Shown here one piece after another: positions 15,214 through 24,370 of a DNA stretch of 64,000 nucleotides. Within the stretch, counting starts at the first letter, position 1, and each line of letters starts with the position of its first letter. Below the pieces are notes generated by a model. The model saw only the letters and a list, made by a program, of their open reading frames with translations, was not told where the DNA came from and ran no database searches. The DNA is taken from NCBI RefSeq assembly GCF_023824315.1, contig NZ_CP098732.1:2976001-3040000 (forward strand), read 5' to 3'. This stretch comes from Acinetobacter tibetensis (GTDB lineage: Bacteria > Pseudomonadota > Gammaproteobacteria > Pseudomonadales > Moraxellaceae). The translations under genes were made by a program, and so were the position numbers.

Positions 15214-17436
15214 ATGCCAAATACAGTATCGCCCCCTTTCGTGCCTTATCGGATTCGCGTAGCCGTTCCAGCCCATGTTTATGACTGTTTCGACTATCAA
15301 ATTTCCGCAGATGATTATGCGCAGGCGAAGGTTGGAGCGCGTGTTGCTGTGCCCTTTGGATCTCGAAATTTAATTGGTGTGATTATGCAAAAACTCACAC
15401 CTGACACTCCTGAGAATCCCAAGTTTAAGCTAAAACCCATTCAAGCTTTGCTAGATGACGATGCCATTCTAGACAGTAAAGTTTTAACTTTGTTGACATG
15501 GGCAGCGCAATATTATCAATTTCCAATTGGTGAAGTGGTGCAAAGCGCCTTGCCAAGCTTATTACGTCAAGGCAAACCGTATGATCTGTTGGCCCACATG
15601 TGGCGGCTGCTTGACCTACATGCAGATGAAAAAGTTAAACGCTCTGAAAAACAACAACATGCTTATAAAATTTTAAAACTCCACCCCGCAGGTACGGCAG
15701 AAAATATTCTGAATTTGGCGGGCATTGAAACCGCGACTTTAAAAGCGCTGGAAAAGAAAGGCATCTGTGAAGCCTATTTAGAACAAAAAGATTTTAGCCC
15801 ACAAGCCCTGAGTTTGGCGCAAATGCCACTGACCGCCAATCCCGATCAAAAGCATGCCATTCAGCAGGTATTGAAATCGCTCTCGTCTTATCATGCCTAT
15901 TTACTGGATGGTTTAACGGGCAGTGGTAAAACAGAAGTTTACTTGCAAATCATGTACGAGGTACTAAAACAAGGCAAACAAGTGTTGGTCTTAGTGCCTG
16001 AAATTGGCTTGACACCACAAACCATCAGCCGTTTTCAATCGCGTTTCCACTGCCATATTGCCCTGCTGCACTCAGGACTGACAGATGCTAAACGTTTACA
16101 AGCATGGCAAAGTGCACAAATGGGCAAAGCCTCGATTATTTTAGGCACACGTTCCGCAATTTATACCCCATTGCACAATTTAGGCTTAATCATTTTAGAT
16201 GAAGAGCATGATCTGTCTTTTAAACAGCAAGAAGGCTTTCGTTATCATGCTCGTGATGTCGCGCTCTATCGCGCGCATTTGGAAAACTGTCCCATTATTT
16301 TAGGTTCAGCAACACCGAGCATGGAAAGTTATGCACTGGCCGATCAAGGTAAACTGACCCGACTAGAATTAAATGAACGTGCAGGCACAGCACTGTTGCC
16401 CAAATTACATATCTTGGATTTAAAAGTCGGGCGCAAACAGCATGGTTTTAGTCAGTTTTTACTGGATGAAATGCACAAGCGTCTAGCGCGCAAAGAACAA
16501 GTACTGATTTTTCTCAATCGACGGGGCTATGCCCCTGTACTGATTTGTGAAAGTTGTGCTTGGCAAGCGAAATGTCCGCATTGTGATGCCAACTTTACTA
16601 TACATACCCAACCTTATCAGCATTTGCATTGTCATCATTGTGGCACCATTCATCGCATGCCAGACCATTGCCCGCAATGTCATCACACTGAGCTCAAACC
16701 GATTGGCATGGGCACCGTCAAAGTTGAAGAAAGTTTAAAAGAACTCTTTCCAGAATTTGAAGTCATTCGGGTCGATCGAGATTCCACCAGTCGTGTTGGT
16801 AGCTGGCAAAAAATTTATGATCGCATTCAAAAAAGCGAGCCGATTATTTTACTCGGCACGCAAATGCTTGCCAAAGGGCATCATTTTCCCTATGTCTCTT
16901 TGGTGGCAATTCTAGACATTGATTCAGGCTTACTCAGTGTCGATTTCCGTGCACCAGAACGCACTGCCCAACTCATTGTTCAAGTGGCGGGGCGCGCAGG
17001 TCGTGGTGAGAAAAAAGGCGATGTCTATTTACAGACCTTACGCCCAGAACACCCGTTATTGCACACTTTAGTGGATGGTGATTATCGACAATTTGCTCGC
17101 CAGACGTTGAAAGAACGACAACAGGCGTTATTTCCACCGTTTCGTTATGCTGCGCTGATTCGCTGTGAATCGAAAAGTCAGGAACAAAATCAACAGTATC
17201 TTACCGAACACGCACAACAACTGCGTCAGATTTCCGAACTCAACATCGATATTTGGGGACCTATTCCTGCACCAATGGAACGTAAAGCGGGTCGTTATCA
17301 AGCGCATATGGTGCTATTGTCTCAAGATCGGGCACGTTTACATTATTATTTGAGAGCATGGTGGCAAAACATGTTGCAGCACAAACCTGCCAACATGAAA
17401 CTGAGTCTGGATATAGACCCACAGGAATTGAGTTGA
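15214..17436 (+). CDS. priA: Primosomal protein N' (replication restart helicase PriA)
   Basis: This 740-residue superfamily 2 helicase reloads the replisome at collapsed forks. It has an N-terminal DNA-binding domain (about 10-110), Walker A GLTGSGKTE (233-241) and the DEEH box (329-332). The zinc-binding insert has paired cysteines (CESCAWQAKCPHC and CHHCGTIHRMPDHCPQC, about 445-490). Helicase motifs GTQMLAKGHHFP and QVAGRAGRGEKKG follow. Length and motif order are normal. The start at 15214 follows a weak GGAA. Divergent from gspF across 152 bases; a Kef-type antiporter gene follows 54 bases downstream. Confidence 0.97.
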   Translation: MPNTVSPPFVPYRIRVAVPAHVYDCFDYQISADDYAQAKVGARVAVPFGSRNLIGVIMQKLTPDTPENPKFKLKPIQALLDDDAILDSKVLTLLTWAAQYYQFPIGEVVQSALPSLLRQGKPYDLLAHMWRLLDLHADEKVKRSEKQQHAYKILKLHPAGTAENILNLAGIETATLKALEKKGICEAYLEQKDFSPQALSLAQMPLTANPDQKHAIQQVLKSLSSYHAYLLDGLTGSGKTEVYLQIMYEVLKQGKQVLVLVPEIGLTPQTISRFQSRFHCHIALLHSGLTDAKRLQAWQSAQMGKASIILGTRSAIYTPLHNLGLIILDEEHDLSFKQQEGFRYHARDVALYRAHLENCPIILGSATPSMESYALADQGKLTRLELNERAGTALLPKLHILDLKVGRKQHGFSQFLLDEMHKRLARKEQVLIFLNRRGYAPVLICESCAWQAKCPHCDANFTIHTQPYQHLHCHHCGTIHRMPDHCPQCHHTELKPIGMGTVKVEESLKELFPEFEVIRVDRDSTSRVGSWQKIYDRIQKSEPIILLGTQMLAKGHHFPYVSLVAILDIDSGLLSVDFRAPERTAQLIVQVAGRAGRGEKKGDVYLQTLRPEHPLLHTLVDGDYRQFARQTLKERQQALFPPFRYAALIRCESKSQEQNQQYLTEHAQQLRQISELNIDIWGPIPAPMERKAGRYQAHMVLLSQDRARLHYYLRAWWQNMLQHKPANMKLSLDIDPQELS

Positions 17437-17490
17437 GTCTAAGTCAGCACTTCAGCAAGTCATCACAATTTTTAATTTCAGGATAGATGC

Positions 17491-19332
17491 ATGTCGTTAT
17501 TGTTGCAAATCACGCTTTTTTTAGGTGCCGCGCTGATGGTGGTGCCACTACTAAAACGATTCGGCATTGCTACAGTCTTGGGATATTTAATCACAGGGAT
17601 TCTTTTGGGACCTCACGTCCTGAACATTGCCAATGATCCCGAAGCTATTCAGAAACTCGCTGAATTCGGCGTCATTCTTTTGATGTTTTTAATTGGTCTA
17701 GAACTAAGACCACAACGACTCTGGAATTTACGTCAATCTATTTTTGTCATGGGCAGCGCCCAAGTCGGCATCACGGCGCTCGTCATTGGATGCATCCTCT
17801 TATTGGTGTTGCAACAAGGTATGGCTGCCAGTTTGGTCATTGGTAGTGCACTGGCGTTGTCATCCACCGCCTTTGTGTTGCAACTGCTCACAGAAAAGCA
17901 GCAACTGAATACCAGTTATGGACAGCAATCTTTCTCTATTTTACTGTTTCAAGACATCGCAGCGATTCCTCTGATTGCCGTGATTCCTCTTCTGGCAGGC
18001 GTAGAATCAACGCATTATGGCATTGCTTATTTTGCTGCCATTGTGGCGGCATTTACAGGACTATTCCTTTTTAGCCGTTATTTAATTCGCCCCTTTTTCC
18101 GTTTTGTAGCCAAAACAGGTGCGCATGAACTGATTACTGCGGTTGGGCTATTTATTGTTTTAGCCGTGGTGATGTTGATGGATCTACTCAATATCAGCAC
18201 CACACTAGGTGCATTCTTAACGGGAGTATTATTGGCAGATTCCGAGTTCCGACATGAACTGGAAGCCAGTATTGCACCATTTAAAGGACTGTTACTGGGT
18301 CTGTTTTTTATGACGGTGGGCATGCTGACCCCCATTCATATTTTATGGCAACAACCTGTGTTTATTCTGGCAGGCGCAGTACTCCTCTTGCTGGTTAAGT
18401 TTACGACGCTCACGGCGATTGCGCGTTATTATCAGGTCTCTTGGCCCAACAGCTTGCTGCTTGCCAGTTGTTTGGCACAGGGTGGAGAGTTTGCCTTTGT
18501 GGTGTTCAGCGTAGCACAAGATGAACAACTTATTTCTGCTGCCAGCATTGCACCCATCACCCTCATCGTGATTATCTCCATGATGTTGACCCCAATTTTG
18601 TATTGGGTGATTCGCCAAGGTGTGGTGCCGCGTCTTACGCCTGTTACAGTCCCTGAATATGATGATATTCCTGAACAACACTCCGCCATGATTATTGCGG
18701 GCTTTGGTCGGTTTGGACAAATCATTGCCCGTATCGCGCATTTACAGCATCAAAAATTTACCGCCATCGACAGTAATTTAGAAAAAGTCGATTTTGTACG
18801 TAACTATGGTGGTCATTTATATTATGGCGATGCCACCCATCCTGATATTTTAAGAGCTGCGGGCATTGAACACGCCAAGGTGTTTATTTTAGCCATTGAT
18901 GATATTGAAGACTCGATGAATGTGGCACGGCATATCCGCCTCAATTACCCCGAGTTACAGTTATTAGTCAGAGCACGAGATCGACATCATGTACACTTAT
19001 TACGTGACTTGGGTGTCCAGCACATTTGGCGAGAAACCTATTTATCTTCACTTGGTATGGCATATAAAGCCTTGTGTGATTTAGGCATTAGCGAAACCGA
19101 TGCCCAAAAAAGTATTGAGTTATTTCGCGATTATGATGAACAACTCTTGGCACAGCAACAACGCGTTTATACCGACGAACAAAAGGTATATGAATCGCAC
19201 CGAAACGCCCTTGCTGAGCTGGAACATTTGTTTGAGCGTGATACAGAAATTCGAATGGTAGAAACAGGTGTAAATTTACAACGTGGTTTAGATTCTACCC
19301 GAATAGATGTGACACGAGATGAAGCAAATTGA
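17491..19332 (+). CDS. Monovalent cation:proton antiporter of the CPA2/Kef type
   Basis: This 613-residue membrane protein has about 12 membrane segments in residues 1-380 (LLLQITLFLGAALMVVPLLKR at the start; the CPA2 motif ALSSTAFVLQLL about 131-142). A cytoplasmic RCK/TrkA-N domain follows (GFGRFGQIIARIAHLQ about 409-424, then YYGDATHPDILRAAGI) and a charged C-terminal tail. This is the layout of the glutathione-gated potassium efflux systems KefB and KefC; which one cannot be settled from sequence. No KefF/KefG-type ancillary gene is adjacent. Confidence 0.88.
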   Translation: MSLLLQITLFLGAALMVVPLLKRFGIATVLGYLITGILLGPHVLNIANDPEAIQKLAEFGVILLMFLIGLELRPQRLWNLRQSIFVMGSAQVGITALVIGCILLLVLQQGMAASLVIGSALALSSTAFVLQLLTEKQQLNTSYGQQSFSILLFQDIAAIPLIAVIPLLAGVESTHYGIAYFAAIVAAFTGLFLFSRYLIRPFFRFVAKTGAHELITAVGLFIVLAVVMLMDLLNISTTLGAFLTGVLLADSEFRHELEASIAPFKGLLLGLFFMTVGMLTPIHILWQQPVFILAGAVLLLLVKFTTLTAIARYYQVSWPNSLLLASCLAQGGEFAFVVFSVAQDEQLISAASIAPITLIVIISMMLTPILYWVIRQGVVPRLTPVTVPEYDDIPEQHSAMIIAGFGRFGQIIARIAHLQHQKFTAIDSNLEKVDFVRNYGGHLYYGDATHPDILRAAGIEHAKVFILAIDDIEDSMNVARHIRLNYPELQLLVRARDRHHVHLLRDLGVQHIWRETYLSSLGMAYKALCDLGISETDAQKSIELFRDYDEQLLAQQQRVYTDEQKVYESHRNALAELEHLFERDTEIRMVETGVNLQRGLDSTRIDVTRDEAN

Positions 19333-19382
19333 CTTGTGTTTTACAATATCGCCACCATTAAAGCAGGGTTTTGGAGAAAATT

Positions 19383-20258
19383 ATGTCTGATATACGTCAA
19401 CGCTTTTATATTGAAGATTGCCCTGTTCGTGGTGAAGTCGTTCATTTGGAAGAAACCTTACAAACGATTCTTGCCCAACGTGACTATGCACAAGCCGTAC
19501 AAATTTTACTGGGTGAAATGCTCAGTGCAACCGCCTTGCTTGCCAGCACGCTGAAAATTAAAGGGCGTATCAGCTTACAAATTCAAGCCTCTGGAACATT
19601 TAAATGGGCCATGGCAGAATGCAACCATTTAGGTGAAGTTCGTGCCTTAGCCGACTATGAAGAAGATCCGCGTTTCCACGCCGCAACTGACAGCAGTACG
19701 GTGCTAAAAGCGCTCAGTAATCCAATTCTTTTTATTAACATTGAACCTGAATTTGGTGAGCGTTATCAAGGGATTGTACCTTTAGATCAACCTACATTAG
19801 CGGGCTGCTTAATGCAGTATTATGATCTTTCAGCGCAAATTCCTACCCGTATTGTATTGGCAAGTACAGCGCAACGCTCGGGTGGTTTACTCATTCAGTT
19901 GTTACCGCGCATCAGTGAAGAAGAACAGCAACGGATCGATGAAGATTTATGGCCACGTCTGACTATGCTGACTGAAACATTAAAAATCGATGAGCTGACA
20001 GACTTAGATGCCAATGAAATTCTGTATCGTTTATACAATGAAGAAGACGTTCGCCTACCTGAAATTGAACAATTAAAGTTTGGCTGTACCTGTTCTAAAG
20101 AACGTTGTGCCAATGCTTTACAACAAATTGGCGTAGAAGCCGTACGTGAAACACTAGAGCATCAAAATCCGATTGCTATGGATTGCCAATTCTGTAATAC
20201 CCAATATCAGTTCACGGCCGAAGAAGCCCTCGGTTTATTTGGCGAACATTTAAGTTAA
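19383..20258 (+). CDS. hslO: Hsp33 redox-regulated chaperone
   Basis: This 291-residue holdase chaperone is activated by oxidative unfolding. The C-terminal zinc centre is visible as CTCSKERC and, 33 residues on, CQFC: four zinc cysteines in the usual CxC...CxxC arrangement. The N-terminal half has the Hsp33 fold segments (RGEVVHLEETLQTILAQRDY, LSATALLASTLKIKGRISLQIQ). An in-frame upstream ATG exists at 19371, but 19383 is chosen because GGAG sits at the right distance before it. It follows the antiporter by about 50 bases. Confidence 0.95.
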   Translation: MSDIRQRFYIEDCPVRGEVVHLEETLQTILAQRDYAQAVQILLGEMLSATALLASTLKIKGRISLQIQASGTFKWAMAECNHLGEVRALADYEEDPRFHAATDSSTVLKALSNPILFINIEPEFGERYQGIVPLDQPTLAGCLMQYYDLSAQIPTRIVLASTAQRSGGLLIQLLPRISEEEQQRIDEDLWPRLTMLTETLKIDELTDLDANEILYRLYNEEDVRLPEIEQLKFGCTCSKERCANALQQIGVEAVRETLEHQNPIAMDCQFCNTQYQFTAEEALGLFGEHLS

Positions 20259-20557
20259 GCGCTCATCAACTGTCTATCTGCCTGTTGTTATGCATTTCAT
20301 TGCTAGCCAACAGGTAGTTTATCCTCTGCTAAATTAAATAGCCTCTAAGAACATTCCATGTCCACTTGCTACACCACAGCCCTGATTTCTGTGCGCTTGG
20401 AACAAGATGATATATTCAACGTATAAAAAGATACGCTAAAATAGCGTGACGAAGATAACAATTTTTTTGTTGAACTGCGTCTCTACATGATAAAAAAATC
20501 ATCATTTCAATATGTGATTCATTCAAACTTAACGGATATACACTGAGGTAATATTTC
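20259..20557. other. 299-base intergenic region before the DUF2147 gene
   Basis: It contains a perfect six-base hairpin (ACGCTA, loop AAA, TAGCGT; 20433-20447) without a T-tract. A 22-codon frame (20358-20426, ATG to TAA) lacks a Shine-Dalgarno and I do not call it a gene. A promoter for the DUF2147 gene is expected here but none is convincing. Confidence 0.4.
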
Positions 20558-21022
20558 ATGGGAACTCGCTTTCTTTCCCGTACGGTTTTCGTTACAACTT
20601 TGCTGTGCAGCACCTACAGCTTAGCAACCACTGATCCTCTGATTGGCAGATGGAAAACCATGGATGATCGTACAGGTCACTCACTGGCAGATGTCATCAT
20701 CAGTAAAAACCAGCATAATATATACAGTGCACAAGTGATCGAAATACGCTCATTATCAGGCAAGGATAAACTGACCACTTGCCACAAATGTACAGGCCAT
20801 TTAAAAAATCAACCGATGATTGGCTTAACCATTTTATCGGGTTTAAAGAAAAACCCTGAAAAGCACAACCAATATATTGAAGGCAAATTTCTTGATCCGC
20901 TTTCAGGACATCATTATGCTTCGGAAGCACATTTAGTTCAGCACGCCAAATATTTGCAAATTCGCGCTCAAGAGGCTGGTTCTTCGAATGTTCGCCAGAT
21001 GACATGGGTGAAAGTCCAGTAA
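20558..21022 (+). CDS. Exported DUF2147 domain protein
   Basis: This 154-residue protein has a signal peptide (hydrophobic VFVTTLLCSTYSLA, cleavage probably after LA at about residue 22). A DUF2147 domain follows: DPLIGRWKTMDDRTGHSLADVII, then GLTILSGLKKN, GKFLDPLSGHHYASEAHL and YLQIRAQE. DUF2147 proteins are small lipocalin-like periplasmic proteins of unknown role. Two cysteines in LTTCHKCTGH replace the loop seen in some family members and could form a disulfide or bind metal. A GAGG precedes the ATG. A terminator follows the gene; it is a single-gene unit. Confidence 0.82.
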   Translation: MGTRFLSRTVFVTTLLCSTYSLATTDPLIGRWKTMDDRTGHSLADVIISKNQHNIYSAQVIEIRSLSGKDKLTTCHKCTGHLKNQPMIGLTILSGLKKNPEKHNQYIEGKFLDPLSGHHYASEAHLVQHAKYLQIRAQEAGSSNVRQMTWVKVQ

Positions 21023-21045
21023 AATTCAAACCCAGCTATGCCAAC

Positions 21046-21071
21046 AAAAAAGCCCTCTGTGGGCTTTTTTT
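21046..21071 (+). terminator. Rho-independent terminator after the DUF2147 gene
   Basis: Short G+C-rich stem AGCCC/GGGCT (21051-21055 with 21061-21065), loop TCTGT, preceded by an A-run and followed by seven T. Confidence 0.85.
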
Positions 21072-21175
21072 GATTGTCATGATTTGAAACAAATACGAAC
21101 AGTTCTACACTACTTCCCACTTTCAGAAAGACATAATAATATTGATTAAATTATCATCGATTTTATTAAACACGT

Positions 21176-22132
21176 ATGTCTAAAAATTATTATGAAATTC
21201 TAGGAGTACCACGCAATGCTCCTCCCGACCAAATTAAAAAAGCCTATCGGAAGCTAGCGCGAAAGTACCACCCTGATATTAGTAAAGAAAGTGATGCTGA
21301 AGCCCGTATGCAAGAACTTAACATCGCATACGACACGCTGAGTAACGAAGAAAAGAAAAAAGAATATGACTTCATCCTAGATCATCCTGAAGGCTTTTCA
21401 GGATTTGGGGGACAGGCAGGTGCATCTGGGTTTGATGATGCTCAATTTTATCGACAAGGATTTAACCAAGGTAATTCTTCAGATTTTTCAGGCTTTGAAG
21501 ACTTATTTGGTCGCTTTGGAACTGGTTTTGGAGGAGGGAGTTATCAATATAAACAAAAACAGTCATCTTTTCGGGGTGAAGATCAACATGCCAAGCTAGA
21601 GATTGACTTAGATGTTGCCTTTCATGGCACTTCTCAACAAATTACGCTGCAAATTCCAAGCATTAATGCTTATGGTGAACCTGAAGTCCAACGTAAAACC
21701 CTAGAAGTCAAAATTCCGAAAGGAATGAAAGAAGGACAACAAATTCGCTTGGCAGGTCAAGGACAAACAGGTATCCGTGGAGGTGAAAATGGTGATTTGT
21801 ATATCGAAATTTACTACAAAGATACCGCGCAATACCGCGTTGAAGGTGCGGATATTTATTACACGCTGCCTGTGACCCCATGGGAAGCCGCGTTAGGACA
21901 ACAAATTGAATTACTCACGCCAGCAGGTACTAAAGTTCAGGTGAACCTCCCCAAAAATGCCAAAACAGGACAACAATTACGTTTAAAAAATCAAGGGATT
22001 CCCAATAAAACAGCAGGACATTTATTCTTGATTCTAAATATTGTGAATCCACCTGCACAAAACGCTGAGCAAGAACAAGCTTACCGCGCTTTTGCTGAAG
22101 CCTTTAAGCAGTTTAAGCCTCGACAACTTTAA
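21176..22132 (+). CDS. cbpA: Curved DNA-binding protein CbpA (DnaJ-type co-chaperone)
   Basis: This 318-residue protein has an N-terminal J domain with HPD at 32-34. A Gly/Phe-rich linker (about 70-125) and a DnaJ C-terminal substrate domain (EIDLDVAFHGTSQQITLQI onward) follow. The zinc-finger cysteines of DnaJ are absent, which defines CbpA. It stimulates DnaK and binds curved DNA in stationary phase in E. coli. cbpM follows 10 bases later, the standard pair, which supports the call. Confidence 0.94.
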   Translation: MSKNYYEILGVPRNAPPDQIKKAYRKLARKYHPDISKESDAEARMQELNIAYDTLSNEEKKKEYDFILDHPEGFSGFGGQAGASGFDDAQFYRQGFNQGNSSDFSGFEDLFGRFGTGFGGGSYQYKQKQSSFRGEDQHAKLEIDLDVAFHGTSQQITLQIPSINAYGEPEVQRKTLEVKIPKGMKEGQQIRLAGQGQTGIRGGENGDLYIEIYYKDTAQYRVEGADIYYTLPVTPWEAALGQQIELLTPAGTKVQVNLPKNAKTGQQLRLKNQGIPNKTAGHLFLILNIVNPPAQNAEQEQAYRAFAEAFKQFKPRQL

Positions 22133-22142
22133 GGAGAACGCT

Positions 22143-22481
22143 ATGACAACTATTCATTATCGAGAAATTATTTGCGACGGTTATAGCACCGCAGAGATCG
22201 TCGATGAACATCGTAGTTTCGATTTAAAACACTTTGCCGAAGCCTGTGGTCAAAGCCCAGAATGGGTTTTACAACTACTGGAATACGATATTTTAGCCAC
22301 ACGCCCAGAAGAGCGGATTCATCAATTCTTTGGTGAAGATGTCACCCGTGCGCGTAAAGCCTATCGTTTACAACGTGACTTTGATGCCAGTTTTTCAGCA
22401 GTCGCTATGATGTTGGATCTTATTGATGAAGTACAACAATTACGTCGCCAAGTTCGACATGCTCACATACAAGAATCATAA
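22143..22481 (+). CDS. cbpM: Chaperone modulator CbpM
   Basis: This 112-residue protein begins MTTIHYREIICDGY and has the MerR-like helical pattern of CbpM (DLKHFAEACGQSPEWVLQLLEYDIL, ARKAYRLQRDFDASFSAVAMMLDLIDEVQQLR). CbpM binds the CbpA J domain and blocks its co-chaperone and DNA-binding activities. The frame is open further upstream inside cbpA, but 22143 follows a good AAGGAG and is chosen. Confidence 0.93.
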   Translation: MTTIHYREIICDGYSTAEIVDEHRSFDLKHFAEACGQSPEWVLQLLEYDILATRPEERIHQFFGEDVTRARKAYRLQRDFDASFSAVAMMLDLIDEVQQLRRQVRHAHIQES

Positions 22482-22570
22482 ACCCTTGATGCAGCCCGTT
22501 CCTTGAGATTGAAACATCATTGAATGGGTTGTTGTTCTTTTATCATTTACTTGAGAGAAATACGGTTACT

Positions 22571-22831
22571 ATGAAGACAAAAGAATGTAATAAGAAAGTT
22601 AAACTGATGTTTCCTGAGCATCGTGAAATTATTCCACAGTTGCGTCAGGATAATCCGCATTTTGCGAAAATTTTCGAAGAACACGCAGAGTTGGATCAGG
22701 AAATTTACCAACGTGAGTTGAATCCAGTGTTTCGTATCAATGATGATATTGAAGCGTTAAAGCGTAAAAAACTGCGTCTCAAGGATGAGATTTATCGCTT
22801 ACTGCAACATCATGTAAATTCACAAGCCTAA
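22571..22831 (+). CDS. YdcH-like (DUF465) small coiled-coil protein
   Basis: This 86-residue protein has the DUF465 hallmarks FPEHREIIPQLRQDNPHFAKIFEEHAELDQEI and a second helix LKRKKLRLKDEIYRLL. DUF465 proteins are short helical hairpins of unknown function. A start at 22571 is preferred over the more upstream in-frame ATG (22520); an internal ATG at 22607 giving MFPEHRE would resemble other family members better, so the N-terminus is uncertain by 12 residues. A T-rich hairpin lies downstream. Confidence 0.8.
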   Translation: MKTKECNKKVKLMFPEHREIIPQLRQDNPHFAKIFEEHAELDQEIYQRELNPVFRINDDIEALKRKKLRLKDEIYRLLQHHVNSQA

Positions 22832-22897
22832 GTGGTGCATGATGCCATTAAAATAAAATCAGATCGTACTTTTTAGGCTATATAGAGCATATAAAAT

Positions 22898-22923
22898 GAA
22901 GATGTCAGTTTCGTGACATCTTC
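22898..22923. terminator. Hairpin between convergent YdcH-like and CorA-type genes
   Basis: Perfect ten-base arms GAAGATGTCA and TGACATCTTC with a six-base loop; moderately T-rich on the right side. It probably terminates one or both converging transcripts. Confidence 0.7.
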
Positions 22924-22939
22924 TTGTATTGTCTCGTGA

Positions 22940-24175
22940 TTATTTTAATTTTGTCAGTTTTTCTACTTCTTTCAAAGTCACTTTAACCCCTTGCTTGATA
23001 GGTTCATAATCGAGAAACCAGAGCAAGCCCACATGCTGATCTTGGTGCTGCTGTGCCAACATATCAATGACGCTTTTTTCTCCACGACCCACCAAGTGCC
23101 GACGATAAAAATACAATAGGAGCCAAACGGTCGTGATCAACATCACCATCAACATCAACCAAAAGCCAATTGGAGATTTTAATCCTGGTATAAATTCAAA
23201 ATTCATACCATATATCCCTGTCAGTAAAGTTAATGGTGCGAAAATGGCAGTAATAATTGCCAAAATCCGCATATTTTCATTGGTTTGGTTAGCAATCGCT
23301 GAAAAATGTAATTCGATTGCGGCCTGTACTGCACTGCGTAAACGCGTCGTATGCTTTTGAATCCGCTCCACATGACTGACCAAATCGTCGGTACGTACCA
23401 ACACAATATCGCGTTTTTCGGAGCGCTTTTTGGATTTCAAGTGTGAATAGTTTTCAACAATTTCATCGCGTAATTCTTGCAAGACCTCTATTTGCTCTTC
23501 ACACAAATTTTCAATTTGCTGAAATGCCATGTTTTCTTGTAACAACTGATTCCACTTGGTAAAACGTCGATGGCCTTGCAATAACTCTTGTTGCCAATAT
23601 TCTACGCGTCGTGTCAACGGAACTCTCAAATCCAAGTAACCATCAACCATGGCATTGAGTAAACGTAAAGCCAAATCTAAAGGGCTATGCGACAGTTTAC
23701 GGGGTTTGTTTTGCTCACTCAGAGTGCGTGCCGCAATTGATTTTACCCGTTCAATATATTGCTCAATAATTTGATTGCCCTGCTCCCGTACGGTAATCAA
23801 CACTTGTGACGTCAGGATAAAACTAATCGGTGTAGTGGACAGCCCAAAAAAACGCTCATGCTGTTCTAACGCTTGTTCACCTGTCTTAATTTTGTCATCT
23901 GGCGTAATGAGTTTTCGGAAAATGAGCAAGTCATAATCTTCCATCGCATCGAAAGCACACGGATGCTCCAGATTTAAAATATCTCTTAGGTGAAACTCGT
24001 TCAGACTCACCCCAGTCATTTCAAACATTTGACTTTGCCAGTCTTCGGCATGATTTACGACATCTTCGCGGGTACTATCAATCCAGATAAATTCAGGCTC
24101 CACATCATCCAATGCCTGTTGTTGTACGTAAATATAAGCATCCGTGGGATGTTGATAAAAATAGTAGCTTTGCAT
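22940..24175 (-). CDS. CorA-type divalent cation transporter
   Basis: This 411-residue protein has the CorA layout: a large cytoplasmic N-terminal domain and long stalk helices (about 170-310). Two C-terminal membrane segments follow, with the pore motif YGMN (YGMNFEFIPGLKSPIGFW) after the first one (ILAIITAIFAPLTLLTGI). The second segment is LMLMVMLITTVWLLLYF. The GMNFE form points to magnesium/cobalt CorA rather than the zinc transporter ZntB. It is about 90 residues longer than E. coli CorA, with part of the extra length after the second membrane segment (about 45 residues). Substrate inferred. Confidence 0.87.
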   Translation of the reverse strand: MQSYYFYQHPTDAYIYVQQQALDDVEPEFIWIDSTREDVVNHAEDWQSQMFEMTGVSLNEFHLRDILNLEHPCAFDAMEDYDLLIFRKLITPDDKIKTGEQALEQHERFFGLSTTPISFILTSQVLITVREQGNQIIEQYIERVKSIAARTLSEQNKPRKLSHSPLDLALRLLNAMVDGYLDLRVPLTRRVEYWQQELLQGHRRFTKWNQLLQENMAFQQIENLCEEQIEVLQELRDEIVENYSHLKSKKRSEKRDIVLVRTDDLVSHVERIQKHTTRLRSAVQAAIELHFSAIANQTNENMRILAIITAIFAPLTLLTGIYGMNFEFIPGLKSPIGFWLMLMVMLITTVWLLLYFYRRHLVGRGEKSVIDMLAQQHQDQHVGLLWFLDYEPIKQGVKVTLKEVEKLTKLK

Positions 24176-24319
24176 CTATTCTGTCACTCTATTCCGTCAA
24201 TCTTGTTGTTTAATTCATGCGATTGAGTGTAATGCATTATGCTTAGGATATTCATTTTTATCGCAATTTCACCACAAACTTTATGGTTTTACACCGCACT
24301 GAAATAAAAAATTAAGCAT

Positions 24320-24350
24320 AAAAAAGCCCGCTCAGTAGAGCAGGCTTTTT
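24320..24350 (-). terminator. Rho-independent terminator after pnp
   Basis: On the minus strand AAAAAGCC...GCTC pairs with GAGC...GGCTTTTTT, with one mismatch, ending in a T-run 21 bases past the pnp stop. Confidence 0.85.
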
Positions 24351-24370
24351 ATTAAAAGATGATCAACGCA

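Noticed and set aside
20358..20426. 22-codon frame upstream of the DUF2147 gene as a leader peptide
   Set aside because: No Shine-Dalgarno and no regulatory codon run; only the nearby hairpin speaks for it.
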